Assembly (NCBI GenBank): GCA_030512335.1
Contig: JAULSU010000002.1
Location: forward strand, 1,798,001 to 1,862,000
Reading direction: 5' to 3'
DNA: 64,000 bases
DNA from: Immersiella caudata
Taxonomy: Eukaryota; Ascomycota; Sordariomycetes; Sordariales; Lasiosphaeriaceae
This document shows, piece by piece, positions 1-15,460 of this stretch (position 1 is its first letter; each line of letters opens with the position of its first letter). The translations under genes and the position numbers were made by a program. Under the pieces are notes generated by a model. The model worked only from the letters and a program-made list of their open reading frames with translations, was not told where the DNA came from and made no database searches.

Positions 1-3000
1 GAGTGTGTGTGTGCAACAATGCTCGGAGCAATCAACAGCGCAGATCGGAGATACTCGCCCAATGTGCAACCATGTACGGATTGGAGCTCAAACTTGAATG
101 GCGGGACGGCCAATGGTCCAGATTCGGTATCCCAGCCCAGCAACGACGAATGAGCACCCCACTTCACCACTCACCGTTCTCCTAACCAACCGGCTGGCAA
201 TCAACAGAGAAACAGAGATTGAAAGCAGCCGGCGCGGCATCTTTGTTTCTTACTGCCGACGAACCTATTCCCCGGTCCTACGGGAAGCCGCGCTTGCGTT
301 TTTTTTTCTCCTTTGCCTCTGGCGGCAACCAGCCTCCCTCTGCCGCCGCCAGAGCATCCTCAACAATTGCTTTCCCGCGCGACATGCTTCTAGGGTATGA
401 AATATTAGCAGTTATTCCGAATAAACGCACACCGTCCTGCGGTGTGAATGGCCCAAAACGCCGAACCGAACGCCTTCAAGATGCGTCTGGCCTTGCAGAA
501 TGTAACGGTTCAACAACAGCAGCAGCATGCCCATGCCTCGGTAGCTGTGGCGGATACTGACTGGGAGTTGGAAAGAAACCCCAGATAGCGATATCGCACC
601 CCTTCCATTTTCTTTGGTATTGTTTCTTTCTCGGTGGATGTCGCAAACCCCTACCGGTGGCTTTTTCGGATCACACGAGATTGCCGTTGGGCTGCACAAA
701 AAGTAGGTACGAGAAACAGTAGTGAGGGGGCTTGACGCCAAATTCGCCTGCGTCTGCCTACGCCCAACTTAGCTTTGAAACCCTGCTGGTGAGCTCTCAG
801 CCGAGCAGCGGGCAGCGCGCGCACACCATCCCTCCCTGACAGCGGGGCCCGGAGTTTGTTTCACGAGGCGGCGGGTGACAGGCACGCCATGCCCTGATCA
901 ACTCCGACCCCATGGCGGCCGGCTACGGCCAAGACAGAGGCAAGTCGTCCAGGGACGTCGGCCTGGATGCGATGCAGTGCAGTGCAGCTTCTCGTCCCAA
1001 GTCGCACCGGCTGGGCACTTCACGCCAGAAAATCCGCGAATGTCTCACTCCCGCCGCGCGGCGCATCGCTAGTTCGTTCTTCCCTTTTTCTCTTGCGCCG
1101 AATCCGTATCCTCCATCGAGGACATTGCTTCTTTCGGATATCTACCTCAGCATGAACGGGCAGCGCATTCGATGGTCCCAAACCAGATCGGGGCGATCAA
1201 GCACCGCTTGACGTCTTTGTTTAACTGTTCGACCGGGCAAACCGCCTTGTCGGGCGAGGACGGGAGGGATAAAAAGGGAAATCGAAACGCCATTCCATAA
1301 AGCAAGGGGTCGCAAATCCACGGCAGACAGACGGTGATCCAAATCCCGTTCTTGATGCCCACCCTTGGCCCGGGTAACCAGAAGACGGTCCTATATTGGC
1401 TCTTCTGAGCCGTGCGGCCCCCAGGGCTAAAGCCAAGTCGTTTTGTTTTAAGAGGAATATCAATAGCGAGTGTTGATATCGATCGCCATAACGTTACAGC
1501 CCCCTCCGCCTACTGTACCCTACCCCAGTGCTTTCGTTTCCCGACAATAACCCTGAAAACAAACACCACAGGACGGAAGAGGGCCATATTAGCCTCTGAT
1601 ATTATGACCGATAAGGCACCGACGGCGAGCGATAAAGGCTGAATCTCCAGGGTTTCGTGTTATTGACTTCGACTCGCCCCTGAGTCTTGCGTTGTGATGT
1701 CTCGCGTCTTCAACCGTCTTCACCTCGGGCTCGTCCCCCTAACCACACCACACCTCTCGCCATCAAACGATCAGGTCGTCTGTCGGAAGAAGGCCGGCTC
1801 TGTGCAAGGATAAAGCTGCGCACATCCGATTAATTGCTTGCCGTCATGATTGTCGAGGCTGCTGTGGGGAACCACATCCCTCGTGGAGGAAGTCCCCTGT
1901 AGAGCCAGGTCAAGCGGGGGAGACCCTCAGGCTGTTGTCCATGTCCATCGGTGGGCGCTGTGTACAGAACCAAGTGATAAGCGTCACTGCGAGCCAACGC
2001 AGCAAGAACCAGTGGGTTCGCGACCCCGCTGACCGATGCAGAGGTGACATTTTCTGTCTGTCAAGTCAGCGAACGCAGTGCAGCAGCAGCGCGCGCAATG
2101 CGTAGACCCCCTGAGACCCCGAACAACACTCCCTCCCGCTCATGGATCGAGGATCTTCGGTTTGGCCAATCACGCATTGCATTTGCCTGCAACCTGACAA
2201 TGCAATTGGGCGGCGTGACAGACAAAAACTGTCAATTGTAGGGAGGGTTCGCGGCGAGAAGAGATTACGTCGCAGCGGCTGACCTAGCTCTCGCATGAAG
2301 GTTCGCCATCACTAGTCTGGAATTAGTGTACCAAGTTTGAAATTTCGAGGCTCGCAGTGAATGTCCTTCCTGTCTCTGCTGTTCGCGGCCTGTCTTTGCA
2401 AGGAAGCCTGCCGTAGAGAAGTGAGCTGTCACTGATGCACGTTGCGTAATGCCGTCGCCCGCTGCCCTTCCGTGCGACCTTTGCGGTGGGTAAACAGAAG
2501 TCCATCAATGACGAGCGGCATTGTGCACAATCACAATACATCTGTGGCTCGCCGTCAAGACCACCGCTGCAAGGTTTTGGTTCTGACCTAGGTGTGGGTA
2601 AGGGGTGGGGCGCTCTGAGGCGCTAGTGAACTCACCAACCCCCCTTCAAGCTCTGGTAGCTTCTCCACGCTCTGTCCCCGCCACGAGGCTCTTGTGGGAA
2701 TCGAAAGGCGGAGCGCACTATGCCTTTGTTGTTCATCGACAACTGACGCCAAGACCGCTGATTGCCTCTCTTATGGCACCATCGCGGACACGCCAATTAC
2801 GTTTTGGTTTCGATCTCATCTCCGCCTCAATTCGATAGAGCCATCTGGGCATCCCCTGCGGCCGGGGAAACCGTGTCCGAAGCAACTCGATATCGAAATT
2901 ACCGCTGCCGATTCATCGATAATCCCATTGTCGACCGCCTGTGTTCCACCTACTTGGCGATAATGGCTCAGTGGCGCAATCTGCTTTTAGCAGCAACAAG

Positions 3001-6000
3001 GTCCAGGCCAGTCGGCGACGGCTTCAGCCACCAATTTGCGAACGAGGCCGCCGTCGCATCCGCCGGCGATCCGATTCAACACCCCAGTCTTCCCCAGATT
3101 TTGAGCGGCCCCAGGGTCTTTGGGCACTGACTTGGCCATGTGCCGAACCCCAACGTGCTTCTCAGATTTCGACTATAACCTCTACAAATTAAGAAAGCCG
3201 GACCGCAGCCGAAGGGGGCGGGTTGTCGACTGCGCGAGACACGGCAGAAGGTCTCGCCAGGAGCCGTCGCACGTCGAAAAGGGACTGCGCGACAGATCTT
3301 CCCGCGCCCTCGGCGAGTGATGATTTGACAGTTTCGGGAGTGGTACGCTCCCAAAAAATTTGGACAGCTGGTTCTCCCAATGCCAGGGTGGCGTCTCTGG
3401 CTGTCGTCCCGTGTGGCCTCGCACCTCAACTCCAGCTTTGCATAGACTTTGCGGGGAAGAGGAGCAAAGCTACGGTTGGCCGAAAGAGGAAGTGTGGTTG
3501 TCTCGCAGGCAGGTGCAAGCAGCAGGCAGTAGACGGCCACTGCGCCGCGCGCTCACCACTGCAATCGGAAAGTGAGTAGCAGAGTAGGTACTGTGTAAGA
3601 GCGGACGCGGGACGGCTCGACTGCCGGCCGGGCTGCTTTGGGAGCTCGACAAGAGGCAGCTGCGGGAGTACAAGACGGCTTGGCTCGAGCGTTTCGAGGG
3701 GGAAAAGCAACATGAAGGGCTTCGTCGCTCCAAGACCACACACGGCAGAGGAGACCCGCAGCGGCCGGGCTTCTTTCTCACCGCCGTCTGAGTGTGGACC
3801 GTTGGCGACCGCCGTCGCCTTGGTTGCATTGCGTGTCGCTCGAGTATCTCAAGCGCCCCATCGGCGGGGCAGGGACGCCAAAACACCATCGTGGGCCGGC
3901 GGCGACGTCTAGGCGTATTGGCTGCGGAGGTGCACATGATACTGAGGCGGCAGAGAATGGGACGTTTGAACTGTCGGTAGTACGCTGAGATCTCCCTACC
4001 TGCCAAAGCAGTGCAGTCAGTACCAGAGAATTAGGGGCAGTGATGCAAGAGGGTGCATCGAGGGTGTGGCAATTTCGAGTTGCAGAAGCAGAATGTGGGG
4101 TATGTGTGGTAACCAAGTTCTCTGGTTCTCTCTGCCCTGACCGGTTCAGCGGTGGATACGGTATTGCACAAACACCACAACCTCCAGCCGTGTCGACTTC
4201 TCGTCTGGTCAGTACTGTGCGAAGCGCTGACCTTGACGAGAAGGAGCAGGTCCGGTTGCCTTCCTCAGCGACCCACCACGGGTCCGTTGCTTCCACGATG
4301 CCCGGCCTGGAACAAGTTTGGATGTGGGGAACGACACCATGCAGACACGGCTCGTAGCGTGGCAAGCCATCAAATCCTTTCACAGTTTCGCAGCCTCCTC
4401 GGGGTGCCGTTGCTGAGTGCAGTGAGCTCGCCTCTCCGCGAGCGGGGCAGCCCATTGTTGACCAGAGGATCCAGCAAAGTGGCCAACTGATTTCCGACAA
4501 GTTGACTCGAGTGGAAGATCAGACGAGCAATGAGAGTGCCCACTAGCTGTTTGTCGCGGCTGCTGGCGCTTGATCACTGACAGAAACGTGGATTTGCCGC
4601 GATGTCTTGCGCAATCGAAGCTTGGGGGCCGCAGTTTGGGGGCTCGAAATCTCTACGCAAGCGCTACCTCTGTGCTTCCAAGATCAGCGATCTCGAGGGT
4701 GGGTTTGGGAAGAGCCCTCCCGTCACAGAGATAACAAGCAGAGTCAAGATCCTGATGGCAAGTGTCTGTGCGTGGCAAATTGTGGTGTCGCGCTTCCAGC
4801 GCTGATTGGCTGGCAAGTGCGGGTGTCCAACCAAGGAAGAGTCCCCACATCTTGCCCTGCCGTGAACAGGGGGTTGGAAGACTGGGATACCCGGCGATGG
4901 AAGACTTGCGGTCGACCGCCCTGCGGAAGCTCGTGCGCTTGCCGCTCTCCAAGAGGGACCCAGTCCGTCATCAAGAGACCCTGGCCAATCTTGCCCAGCC
5001 TGGGTGAGGGGAGTCGGAGAGTCTCCGTTCCGCGATTTCAGTGCACCTTTGAAAAGGCCAGCCCAGGCGGCTTCCCCGCTGGCACCGGCCGGAGACGGCA
5101 TTGTGCTGGAGGAAGCAGCCCGGGGCGCTGCGGGACATCGAATGCCGCTCTGCTTCGGCGGGGGTCTAGTCCGGAAAATAGCCAGCAAGTGCGGCATCCA
5201 ATGCAGGGGCGAGCGTTGTGCTTCAGGTCTGTCGACGACTGCATAGTCCGCGCAACCTCCAGCACCCAATTAGGAAGACCAGTGCCAGAAGCGGTACTGG
5301 CCGGCGCCGTGGGCTGCTCGATGGTGACACAGCACGCACGCCATGCCTTGTCTTGTGGTATCCAATCTGCCCCTCGTGCTCCTGCCACAGAGTTGTTCAG
5401 TTCGTTGTTTCGGGTGGGGTAAACTCCCAGTCGCCCGGTTCTGTGCCGTCGCCCAATCCCCTCACCCATAGGACCACGCGATTTCTAAGACCTTACACAG
5501 CATGGAGAACGTCAATCCTCCATGCATGTCAATATCGCCCCTGCCATCCACCTTATCGGAGTGCTATCTCCCTGTGAGGACACGAGCACCACCACCGAGA
5601 CAGCACCATCGACGCTCGGTGTGACGTCCGGCATGCTGCACACAGGAGGCGGTCCTTCACACCGGGCGGGACGACGTTGTGGGACTCGGTATCGGTCATG
5701 GGCTAGACCTCGCCGCGAGCAGAGGCTATACCCAACCATGTGTGCCAGCATCCGGCTGATGGCTCAAGATGGGCAAAATGTGGGCATTCCAGGTTGTACC
5801 TTGATGCTAGAAGAGACCGAACCGTGCGATGGTGATACTGTAGTGATCGCAGATGGGAGATTGCCGGAGCCGATCCGGTTGCCAGCCCTGAAGAGAAAAA
5901 GCAATGTTTCCGCAACGTTTTCTGCCGGGGGTTTCCCCGCAAATTCATGAAGGGCCCTTTGAGGTCCGTGCTCGCCCGCCTTCGAGGCCGAGAAAAGGAA

Positions 6001-9000
6001 TCCTCCTGGCTGCTCTTTCCGTGCAATTCTCCGACTAGCTATTCGCTGCCGAAATAATTCCGTCGCTTCAGGGGAGAAATGTGCACTGCGGAACCACATG
6101 GCTGAAACTCAACTTCGCATCTTCATTTTCGAGGCAGGCACGGATATCTGTGAGTATTTTCTATCAGAGAGGTTGCCGCCGACGAGTCGCAGGGTTGCCA
6201 GCCCTCCATGTGCCCCTCCCCCACATTCTTGACCTCACAGAGTCATTGAACGGCTCGGCTCCGCGCTGGAGATGAAGGCAGAGCGCAAGCCCAGCGTAAC
6301 GGCGAGCCTTCAGTTGCCAAAGTTTGGTACTGGCGAACTCCAACGCAACGCTATGTTACTATTTCGCGACATATTTGCGAGACCCCAGCCGCCTTGTCTG
6401 TGAGACCGCCAGACATACCGCCTCGAGAGCCAGCAACCACTGTAACGTCCGCACAGCGGCTCTAGCCGGATGGGGGCCTGAGGTGGTTACTTCGCTCGCC
6501 GGAGCACTGGCCTTTGAGAAGCGACCCGCATCTTGCAGCAATCTTCGCTGTAAGTTCATCACATCCAAGCCAGCAGTTCCTTTGGCCGCATAGCCAACCC
6601 TCACTAGTGGCCCATCTGCAAAAGCATGGACCGAGTTGATTGAAGTGCTTACAGACCAGACGACGAACCCTTGACGCTGCGCTCAGGGTCCTTCGGATAA
6701 CTTTGCTGGCCCGTTGCACCTCGCTGCGAAATGAGTCTTGGTAACCCCGCGGGTTCGTGGCTTTGCAAGGCAGCCTCCAGAAGTTTGAGATGGAATGCGA
6801 CGCAGATGAATTGCACCTCCGCACTGATCAGTCACGCGCCCAAAGTTGGTAACCGATCAAGTCTGGCTGCAGATGCGGACGCTCATCATCGTCGCCATCA
6901 CTCAATCACCCACAGCTGCGAGGGTGTTCTGCATCAAGATTCAGTCAGAGCGACCTCAAAACCTGCCACAACCACTGTTGTCATTGGCCCGTCAGCTCAA
7001 GATGTCATGCTGATACACATTCGCCACCGAACTCTGTGCAACCTGACAAGTGACAGCCGCACTGGGCTGTTCATCATAGCCATGTGGGGAAACCTAGCTC
7101 TGATCAGCGCCATCTCTCCGCACGGCCGGGAGAGTGTCACACATGGCAGACACTACTGTCCTGGCATCACAACATAATGAAAGCAGGCATCACTTCGAGC
7201 TGTATGAGTGATTTTCCGGGCAACCCACTCGCATCACGGTTTGCAACCAGCAACGGCCGACACCACGGCCAACACGCCCACCACTGCGAGGACCCTCCAA
7301 CCGTCGGCATCGAGGTGGGCCATGTCGGTCGGCCTGGTCCACCCGACGAAGGAAGCCATCCCATTGGAGAACTTGCTGCCCTCCAGGAATAGGGACCTGT
7401 GCATCTCGTCAGTTCTTTCTTTGTCGTGGATCTACAATTTCACCAAGAAGAGGATGGCCTGGCTTGTCTGTAGCCTCAGCAACTCCACTATATTACACCT
7501 AGCGTCAGTACCCCGTAATGGTGGGGATGATGAACACCTCGGATACTAGCGATGATTCTGCAGGGAAAAAACGTGTCTGCACGTGGAGGTTATTCTTGGC
7601 CAGTGTACCACGTTCTCGGTGGGCCGATTCCCAAGGCCAATCGCGAGGGACATTCGGATCACTTGATCTGAAACTGAGTCGAAACATTCCCCTCCTTCCC
7701 CCCACGTCACCGTAGCGGTGGACCTGGACCATGCAAGTGATTTGCGCAACACTATCTGAGGGTATGCATTCCGGTCCAAACACAATCCCAAGGGCTCTCA
7801 TCACACAACGAGACAGAGTCACTCGGTAAGGCCTTGTTCGCTGTCTCAGACCAACGCCAGCTTCGGAGCTAGCAGCCGATGGAACCCTCGACGAACGCTT
7901 CTAGCGTTAGAGCTAGTTCGCAGCTGTGGAACCTGCTCGTCTGTCGGTTGGTGATGCACAAAACACCTCAACTCACGAAACACCGTGATCCGCGTAGCAG
8001 CAACGGCGGGACCCAGACTATGCCGTCTCATGGCATACGCAGAAAGGGGCTAGCACACACACAGACCAAGCGTTCGCATTCGATGGGGTCATATTCCTAC
8101 AGGTCCTTAGATGAGAATGCGTAAGCACGGGGTAAGGCTTCACAATTACTGAGGAACGGCACAGCGGTGGGCGAAACAACCCGACACTATACGGACCAGG
8201 AAACAGCCAGTTCAACTCAGGGCCCTGCATCGAATCCTACACCCGGGAGCATTGTCAGCGGTGGCTAGGGAATACCACGATGGACTTTGCGACATCGCAC
8301 GACTTTACCATGACACCACACAATTGACAAGGCCGGCGACTGTTTCCCTGACGACCCCGCGGAGTGGGACTGCCGGGTCCCTTTCTCAAGCTGCGAAGAG
8401 CTGGGTGCAGTCAACCTGGCGAATAGCTAGAAACCAGCGAATTATATCTTCTCCCGACGAAGACTTGATTCGCGAGCTTATGCCGTCCCTACTATACACA
8501 ACACAATTCAGGCGGTCGGTAAACTGATGCGCCGCTGTTGCGCCGAGTAGCCTGGAGATACCAGGCCTGCAGGTACAGCACCTCCACAGCGCACCCCGCC
8601 TGAAGCTAGCCAGCATTGTCCAATCACACGCCGAGCGCATTGCAGAGTGCCCACTACAGCAGCCCAGCCATACCCCCCAGGCTAATCGTTGATGGCGCTC
8701 GCTTCTCGAGATTGCCCTCCACATCGGACTGGAACCAGGACGCTTTCGAGTGTGGCCCGGGGCGGGCACATCTAGCTGTTATCATATAGGTAGGAGCTTT
8801 TGCTTGACATGCGGCCGAAATACTCCGTGTGTCGGCATGAGAAGCTTCCCTCTGCTGCAATGCTGCCGGCAGTCTTTTGACAGCCGCTGTCATCCGCAGC
8901 TCGCTCCTCGTCGCGGTCAATGCGGTGTGTCTCACTGCATGTCGTGCATTTTCAGGACCCGGAGGCAATTTCTGGCAGCGTGCGAGGCTCTGGCTTGCTA

Positions 9001-12000
9001 CTTTGCGAAGTCCAGGTCATATCGACAGAACCCCTGATCTGTGGTCTTTCTCCAGAGTGGATCGGCAACTACGAACACGTTCCTGGTTGGATCTAGAGCA
9101 TCCCCGGCCCATAACAGAGGGGTGTATGGCGGGCAGCAACACGAATGCAGACCCTAGACACCCCTCTCGTCACTGTAGGGGTAGAAGCTGGTCGATGCGA
9201 ATGCAATCACAATTTATAACTTTGCAGTTTCGAGGCCCTTCCAATATCTTTGCTGCGGGGCGGTGGTCTCGTTTACCGTAGTCGATGGACGCTGGATTCT
9301 ACTACTACGACATTGGCCTATCACCAGACAATCAAACAGAGTCGCGTGGGGCTCTTCTAGTCGCTTCGAATTTCTTCTTTTCAGGAGTAGAATAGAGGGG
9401 GAATCTTGCAGCGAGATGGTTGGTTTGTCGGCGGGCCGCATGGTTGCGGTCATCTCACGCTGAGGCCAAGCCCCGAACCCCGATGCCGGGTTTCACAAGT
9501 TATACAACCACATCCGATGCTGTTTGCACCGATATCTCCTCCGATACTCGGGGTAACGACTGCCTCGTCCATCCAAACAGACATCGGAACGAACCACGGC
9601 AATGTGAATTTGTTCCAAAGGATTGTGGCGACAAGAGAGCCTGTTGCGTGCGTGATTTAGAAACCTGCGATGCGGGCAAGAGCTCAGGTTGTGCCTTCCA
9701 GCATCAAGCAGGTACAGGAATCGGGTGCGTACCTGCAGAAAAAAGCAAAATCAGCAGCCCTGGCGCCGGGTGACATTATCGAAGAGTTGCTCCTCTGAAT
9801 CCTTGACCTTTCGCATTTTTATCTCCACCATCGTGAGCCGACAGCATCCGACAGCTTCATCATAGCCCCCGTTTGTGTCAAATCGCAAGGACGGCACCAC
9901 CACCACATTCAGCGCAGCCACCGAGCTTGGGCCCCTGTAGTTCGGTGAAAATCCGCGGGAAATACGGACATAGAACAACCTCTTGATGCAAAACCTCACG
10001 ATGGTCACAGTCTTGGCACCCTCCTGAGGCAGGCCATCACCCGCCTCATCGGGCCATGATCTCCCGAAGGACCCAAGCCCACTGTGAGTGCGAAACATCT
10101 CGTCTTGGCACAACTACCGGATCGCGATGCACATAATGCCATTGCCACAGCATCCCTTTGGGCAAGAGCCGTACTGATCGCCTCGTAGCTCGAAACGAGA
10201 ATCCCAACATCTGCAAACCTGGTTGTTCGCATCAAGACGCATGAACCGAAGGACGGGCAGCAGAGAGAAATCTCCCAAAAATACAATCGGGCTAAAGGCC
10301 ATGTGTGAAGATTTTTCCGCAACCAGGAAATGCACTGCGGCGCTGGGGAATGATCACCATGATGGCGCGCTTGTCGTTCGCCTGCTGTTTCGATATTGGG
10401 AGCCCCCACCAGTCCCAGCTTGAGCAAACTCTTCAACCCCCGCCTCTCGAGCTCGGCTGGCTCGTTGTGTTGCACGACGTGAGGGGCTTATCGCACACTT
10501 CGACCCCTCCATGACGATATGGCGGTCAAGCTGACAGGAGGAAGCAGCCGGAAACTTGCCAGGCTCCTCCCGCCGTCCTCCATACGCTCCGGGAATCAAA
10601 CGCAGATCCAACCAGCCAGTGAAAGGGAAGATTGAAACAAAAGCTGCACAGCGCCCAGCGCTCAGCACATCTACGCCACTCCACAGCGGGCAGGGCGGAT
10701 ACGCAAGAGTGTGCCGGCCATCCTCCGGATCGGTTCCCCGAGGAGTGCTTCGTCAGCAAGGATGCGAGCGGGCGGGCGTCGCACCAGACGCAAGCCCCAA
10801 TCCCCAATCACCCCGGAGTCGCAAATGAGAACCTCGCCGCCCTTCGTTTGTGTCTCTTTCCGAACTAGGAAATCTCTCAATCGTCTTCGCCGTCCGAAGC
10901 TCTTCGCAATCCTGGTGCCCGCTTCTCAACTCCCTGAACCAAGAAACAATAGTCGACGGAATGGTGTTCCTATTTTGTGTGGCAGGCGGTGCCTGCCCAT
11001 AGCTCCATGTGGGCATTACCAATCCCATCTCTATCAACACCAAGCCTATCGGAGAATAGCGTGGTTGCAGCTGACTCTCTGAAAAGCTGTGCGCTGCAGA
11101 GAGCGGGTGGAGGGAGGAGGTTCGCACTGAACAAAGACGGCCAGTTGCCATGTCCCCTGCCGAACAGTTTCGGCTTGCTCAATCTGGAGAAAATCAGGTC
11201 CACCAAGGCAGGTAGGAGGTGCCAAAACTGTCGCCCCGAGGCCAAAGGGGGCTGCATCTTTGTTGCCGTTGATGTCACCACGTTATGGTCCCTCCCACAG
11301 CTGACTGACGTTGATGGAGAGATTCCCACACCTCTTTCACCTGACGCATGGCACCCCATCGACGCCAATTCCAGGGGTCCAATCTTACTTTCTGTTACCT
11401 ACGTGCGACACGAACACCCTCTTGACGCCTGTCCGAAAGCAGCGCCGATCGCCTTCAAGTCGCATCTTGTTTTGAGCCTCACACCTGTGTATCCTGAGGT
11501 TACGGGCAACTGGGACTTGACACACTTTTAGGGGCTAATACGAGCCTTGGCCGGCTCAACTTACGTCTTACGTTGAGGAGGCTTTCGTAGGTCTCACTAA
11601 TCTGGACTGTGGCTGCACCTGACCACGAGCGGCTTGCCTGCATGCATCTCTCGAAGGACGCTGCACTTGCCGTTCGATTTGATGAAGACTCCTTTGTCTT
11701 CAGGGACATTGCGCAGCTTAATCGACATCAAACAAATCCCAATGCTACCATCTGGCTTGCTGTCGCCGCCGAGAACGTCCCCAGATTCCAATATCGGAGA
11801 CCTGCCATGTCACCTAGCTCTGTGATGAAGACGTGTGAGGGCGTGACCTCTGCTAGCCAGATCGAGCAGCAACATGGTCTCAGTGAGATCTTGCAGGTCG
11901 CATCTGTCAACGGGGGAACGCATGGCATGGAGAAGGGGAGCATTCGCCGCAAGCTAACTTTGAGCACAATCGTTTCTGCATTTGGAAGGGCCGTCGGGCG

Positions 12001-15000
12001 AACGGCCGGGGGTGAGTCGAGGAAGCCGCCAACTTTCAGTCGTGCCTGACTGAAGCTATCCCAGCGCCTACCGGCACAGCCTTGAGAGTTGCGTGGTCGA
12101 AGAGTTTCCCCTGAGCGTCGGGTTGCGCATGAGAGTACACCAAGCTGCACGCTCAGACCCTCGATCTCCAGACCAAAGCCGCGCCCATCTCCTCAGTGGA
12201 AGGAAGGATGCATCCAGGAAGAACTATGTCTGAGCGAGCTGTCTTCTCAGAGTTCCCGAAACCCTCAGACTGGAAGATCCCGCGGGAGTGCTGGTGATCA
12301 TGACTCCGGGGCGATCACGGGGAGCTAGTGCTCGAGGTACACATTCAGCGCAGATACGGGAGCAAGATTTGCCTTCTTGTGAAGTGGAGGCCGTTGCTGC
12401 AAGAAGTACTCTGCTCCTGAGACGGATATCCTTCTGACATCTGAGCCGCCAGGTCCCCCCAGGAGCACGATGCGGGAGGCTAGAACATCTAGCAGCGTCT
12501 GAGACGGCTGGGACTGGGCATCCGGTTTGGAATTTGAGGCTTGTGAGCTTGCCGTTGGTGGCCAGGGAAGAAGATCGACAATCGCCCCATGGCCAGACCG
12601 GTCTTGACAAGCAGAGCTGGGCGTCGCTAGTGTCAGGGGCGACGACGGTGTCCAAGATCCTCCGTGGAATTGCGGCCCCTCGAACGGTCTGTGGAGTCGA
12701 CGTCTGGCGTCTCCAGTATCCAAGCCAGGCACACATGGTGGACATGCGCTAGCGGCGAGGGCGAGCAGCACCCACGGACGTCGGTGAGCGCTGTTTGCGT
12801 GGGTTGCTCGTGATGCCGAATGGCGTCGAGGCCGATCTGACAACCGTTAGCAAATAGCTTCTCGTCGAAGTCCTTCCGGGATCAGGGAACCGCCACAAGT
12901 TCCAAACATCGGGCCCTCGCCCAGTTGGCCATGACGAGTGAGCTCGGCCGTCAGAGCGTCGCGAGAACTGGGATGTCTGGCCGGCGACCTCTCCACCCAC
13001 ACGTGGTTCATCCCCGGCCCTCGTCCGTGGCATCGGGACTGGGGAAGGCCCCGAGCTGTATTAGTGGACGGAGAGATGAATCATGACAGGCCTTGGGTAT
13101 CGTCTATTCTCGTCGAGACCAGAGGAACCGCATGAAGTCTCATCTCCCACGGAACTGGGCATACCATACCCCGAGGCACCCGACAGATACGGTGTCTTTA
13201 GGCTCAGGTGATTGAATCGTGAAACAGGCCTCTGTCAGATTCATCCTAGCGGGCCTAAGTTATGGATGATTTGGGAAAGGGGAGCGGGTTTGCAAGTGAG
13301 ACATGCATATCATCTGAGCTCCCGTTGAACCTTCGCTGTGAGGTGCGCAGGGCGCTACTGAGAAGTTCGCTTTGTGTCACCTCAGGTAGCACGCAGTAGC
13401 GAACGGTAGTCCCTCTGCGGTCGGTTTCGATGTCGTTCTGCCTGGCGTCGACGACTAACTAGCGCTAGCAGGGCGTGGGCGGAGCTGCTAGGGACCGGTG
13501 AGGCGTTAGCTTCACGGTGGCCTCCACTGCATCATCGTGGATGGGCGAAACACAAACGTGCCGTCTCTCGGCATCGAGAAGACTGCTGACGGCGGGCATT
13601 CCCAGCCACATCACATTGCTGATTAACTGTTTAGAGCGATAGCGACCGAAGCTAGCGCTTGCCTGCCAGACCGGTCAGCCGTGTTCGTCGACCCCGCATC
13701 GTCTGCACGTGTCCGGAAGCGATTCCGGGACGACAGGAGGCTCAGCCCGACCTCCCCCCTTCTTCCCTCCGTTGGCCGACGGCACAGGGGGAGTCCCTGC
13801 CGGGCCGGCTGGCCTTGATGAACACCCCTCCTCTGCGCTCCGGACTGGCCAGTGCTGCCCTCACCGACTGGATCCTGCTCCAGGGATTCTGCACGCTAGC
13901 TGTTCATGTCAACTTCCTCCGTCCTTCTATCACTCTTCGGCCAGGCGCCACCAGGCCGTGCCAGGCCCAACTCTATCGCGCGACGCCAGCACACGGACTT
14001 TGATCGCGCCACCCAGCTCCAGCTCTGTCGGGAGTCCTCGAAAGTCTCGTTCTCCGACAAGACAACTAGCGCATTTCGTGATGGACGCCGTCAGCAGCCA
14101 CACCCTGAGCCGATCAACAAGCAGGCTGCACCAGCGCCGCACCGCGCCTAGCACGAGAGGTTGCACGCGTTGGCCTATCTAGTCGGTGGAGATGACGCGG
14201 TGACGTTGCGCGCCGAATGCGCCTCTTCGAGGCCGGAACGACCACACTCTCAGCGGCCATTTTAGACATATTATTTGTGCTGATAATCCGGGCTTTACGA
14301 TAGTGCTCTTCCAGCAACCCGGGAAGGTGGTTCTAAATATAAGATCAGCCCACAATCATCATGCAAAGGCGCGGAAATTGACTGCCAAGAAGGGTGGACA
14401 CTTTTTACGAGATAGCGGCACAGGCACACCACACACGGCGCCCCGCCTCCACCCCTCCGCTCCACGGCTCTCTTCAACGGGTTGCAACTTGCGACTTGCA
14501 ACTCGCGGTCTTGCCTGCCGGAAAATGGCATCATGGAGGGAAGGGGGAGAAAAAGCTGGGGAAATTCCAGCAGTTCACTCGGCTGCGGACTTGGCAGCTG
14601 AGGCTCTCCCCAAGGAGACAATGATCGGCATCACATCACCACGTTGCAGTCAGCGGGCGCACGCGAGCGACAATCTCTTCGTCTGTCCACCACCGTGGGT
14701 TCGCCCATCCTTGTAAATCGGCATCTTTTCATCATCGTCAACCCCTCTCCCCCCCTCCGCTCACTCCCACCGCGACGCGCCTTTCCCTTGGCTCTACGAC
14801 GCAGCAAGGGGGGTTGGGTTCATCAACAGATCCTGGCGCGGCGCCGAGATGACACCGGAGCATGGGTCTCCACATGGTCCGGTCTTGGATCGGCGCCGGC
14901 GCCCAGGCGTGCAAACCACGTGTGGACTGACAACCGTGTAACTTAGTCCCACCACTGGACCATCACAACGACTGGTGATTTCGCCCTGAAAATAGCGTAG

Positions 15001-15432
15001 CGGCAGTACCAATACCTGCTACCGTTGTCAAGCCTCATCCTCGGTTCCAGTCTCACAATGGTGCTTGTTGGCTGGGAGAAGACGGTCACTCCGATGGCTG
15101 AGACTTCGAGTCATGGCGGCGGCGATAGCTGATCTTCGGGGAGTCTAGTCCGGCAGCCGATTTGAAGAACGCTTGCGAACTGCACCATCCTCTAGCAACT
15201 GCATATTCCGGTGGTTTTTTCTTGATTTTTTTCTTCGGCCGCCAGCTTCTCTTGCATATCGTTCATCGAGATGGGGGGTATGGATGCGACGGATTCCGTA
15301 GGGCTAGGTGTATCGAGGGAGGGAAGGAAAGGGAAGAGTCCGAGCGGTGGAATGTCGATCACCAAGTGCCTTCTCGACAGCGCTGCGGAACATGGTTGAA
15401 AGAGCTCTGCAGGTGCTGGCCTGTCTACTGCA

Positions 15433-15460
15433 GTACTCCACGGCAGGTACTCCACGGCAG
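15433..15460. repeat. Perfect 14-bp tandem duplication
   Basis: GTACTCCACGGCAG occurs twice back to back inside the gene desert. No coding context is visible. Confidence 0.9.

Noticed and set aside
3470..4500. Overlapping minus-strand frames of up to 240 codons in the desert
   Set aside because: No domain, atypical composition, and several equally long frames overlap them.
4607..5422. Long open frame (271 codons) on the plus strand with a 201-codon frame opposite
   Set aside because: Overlapping frames on both strands, high Cys/Trp/Arg content, no motif or splice pattern; consistent with chance in GC-rich DNA.
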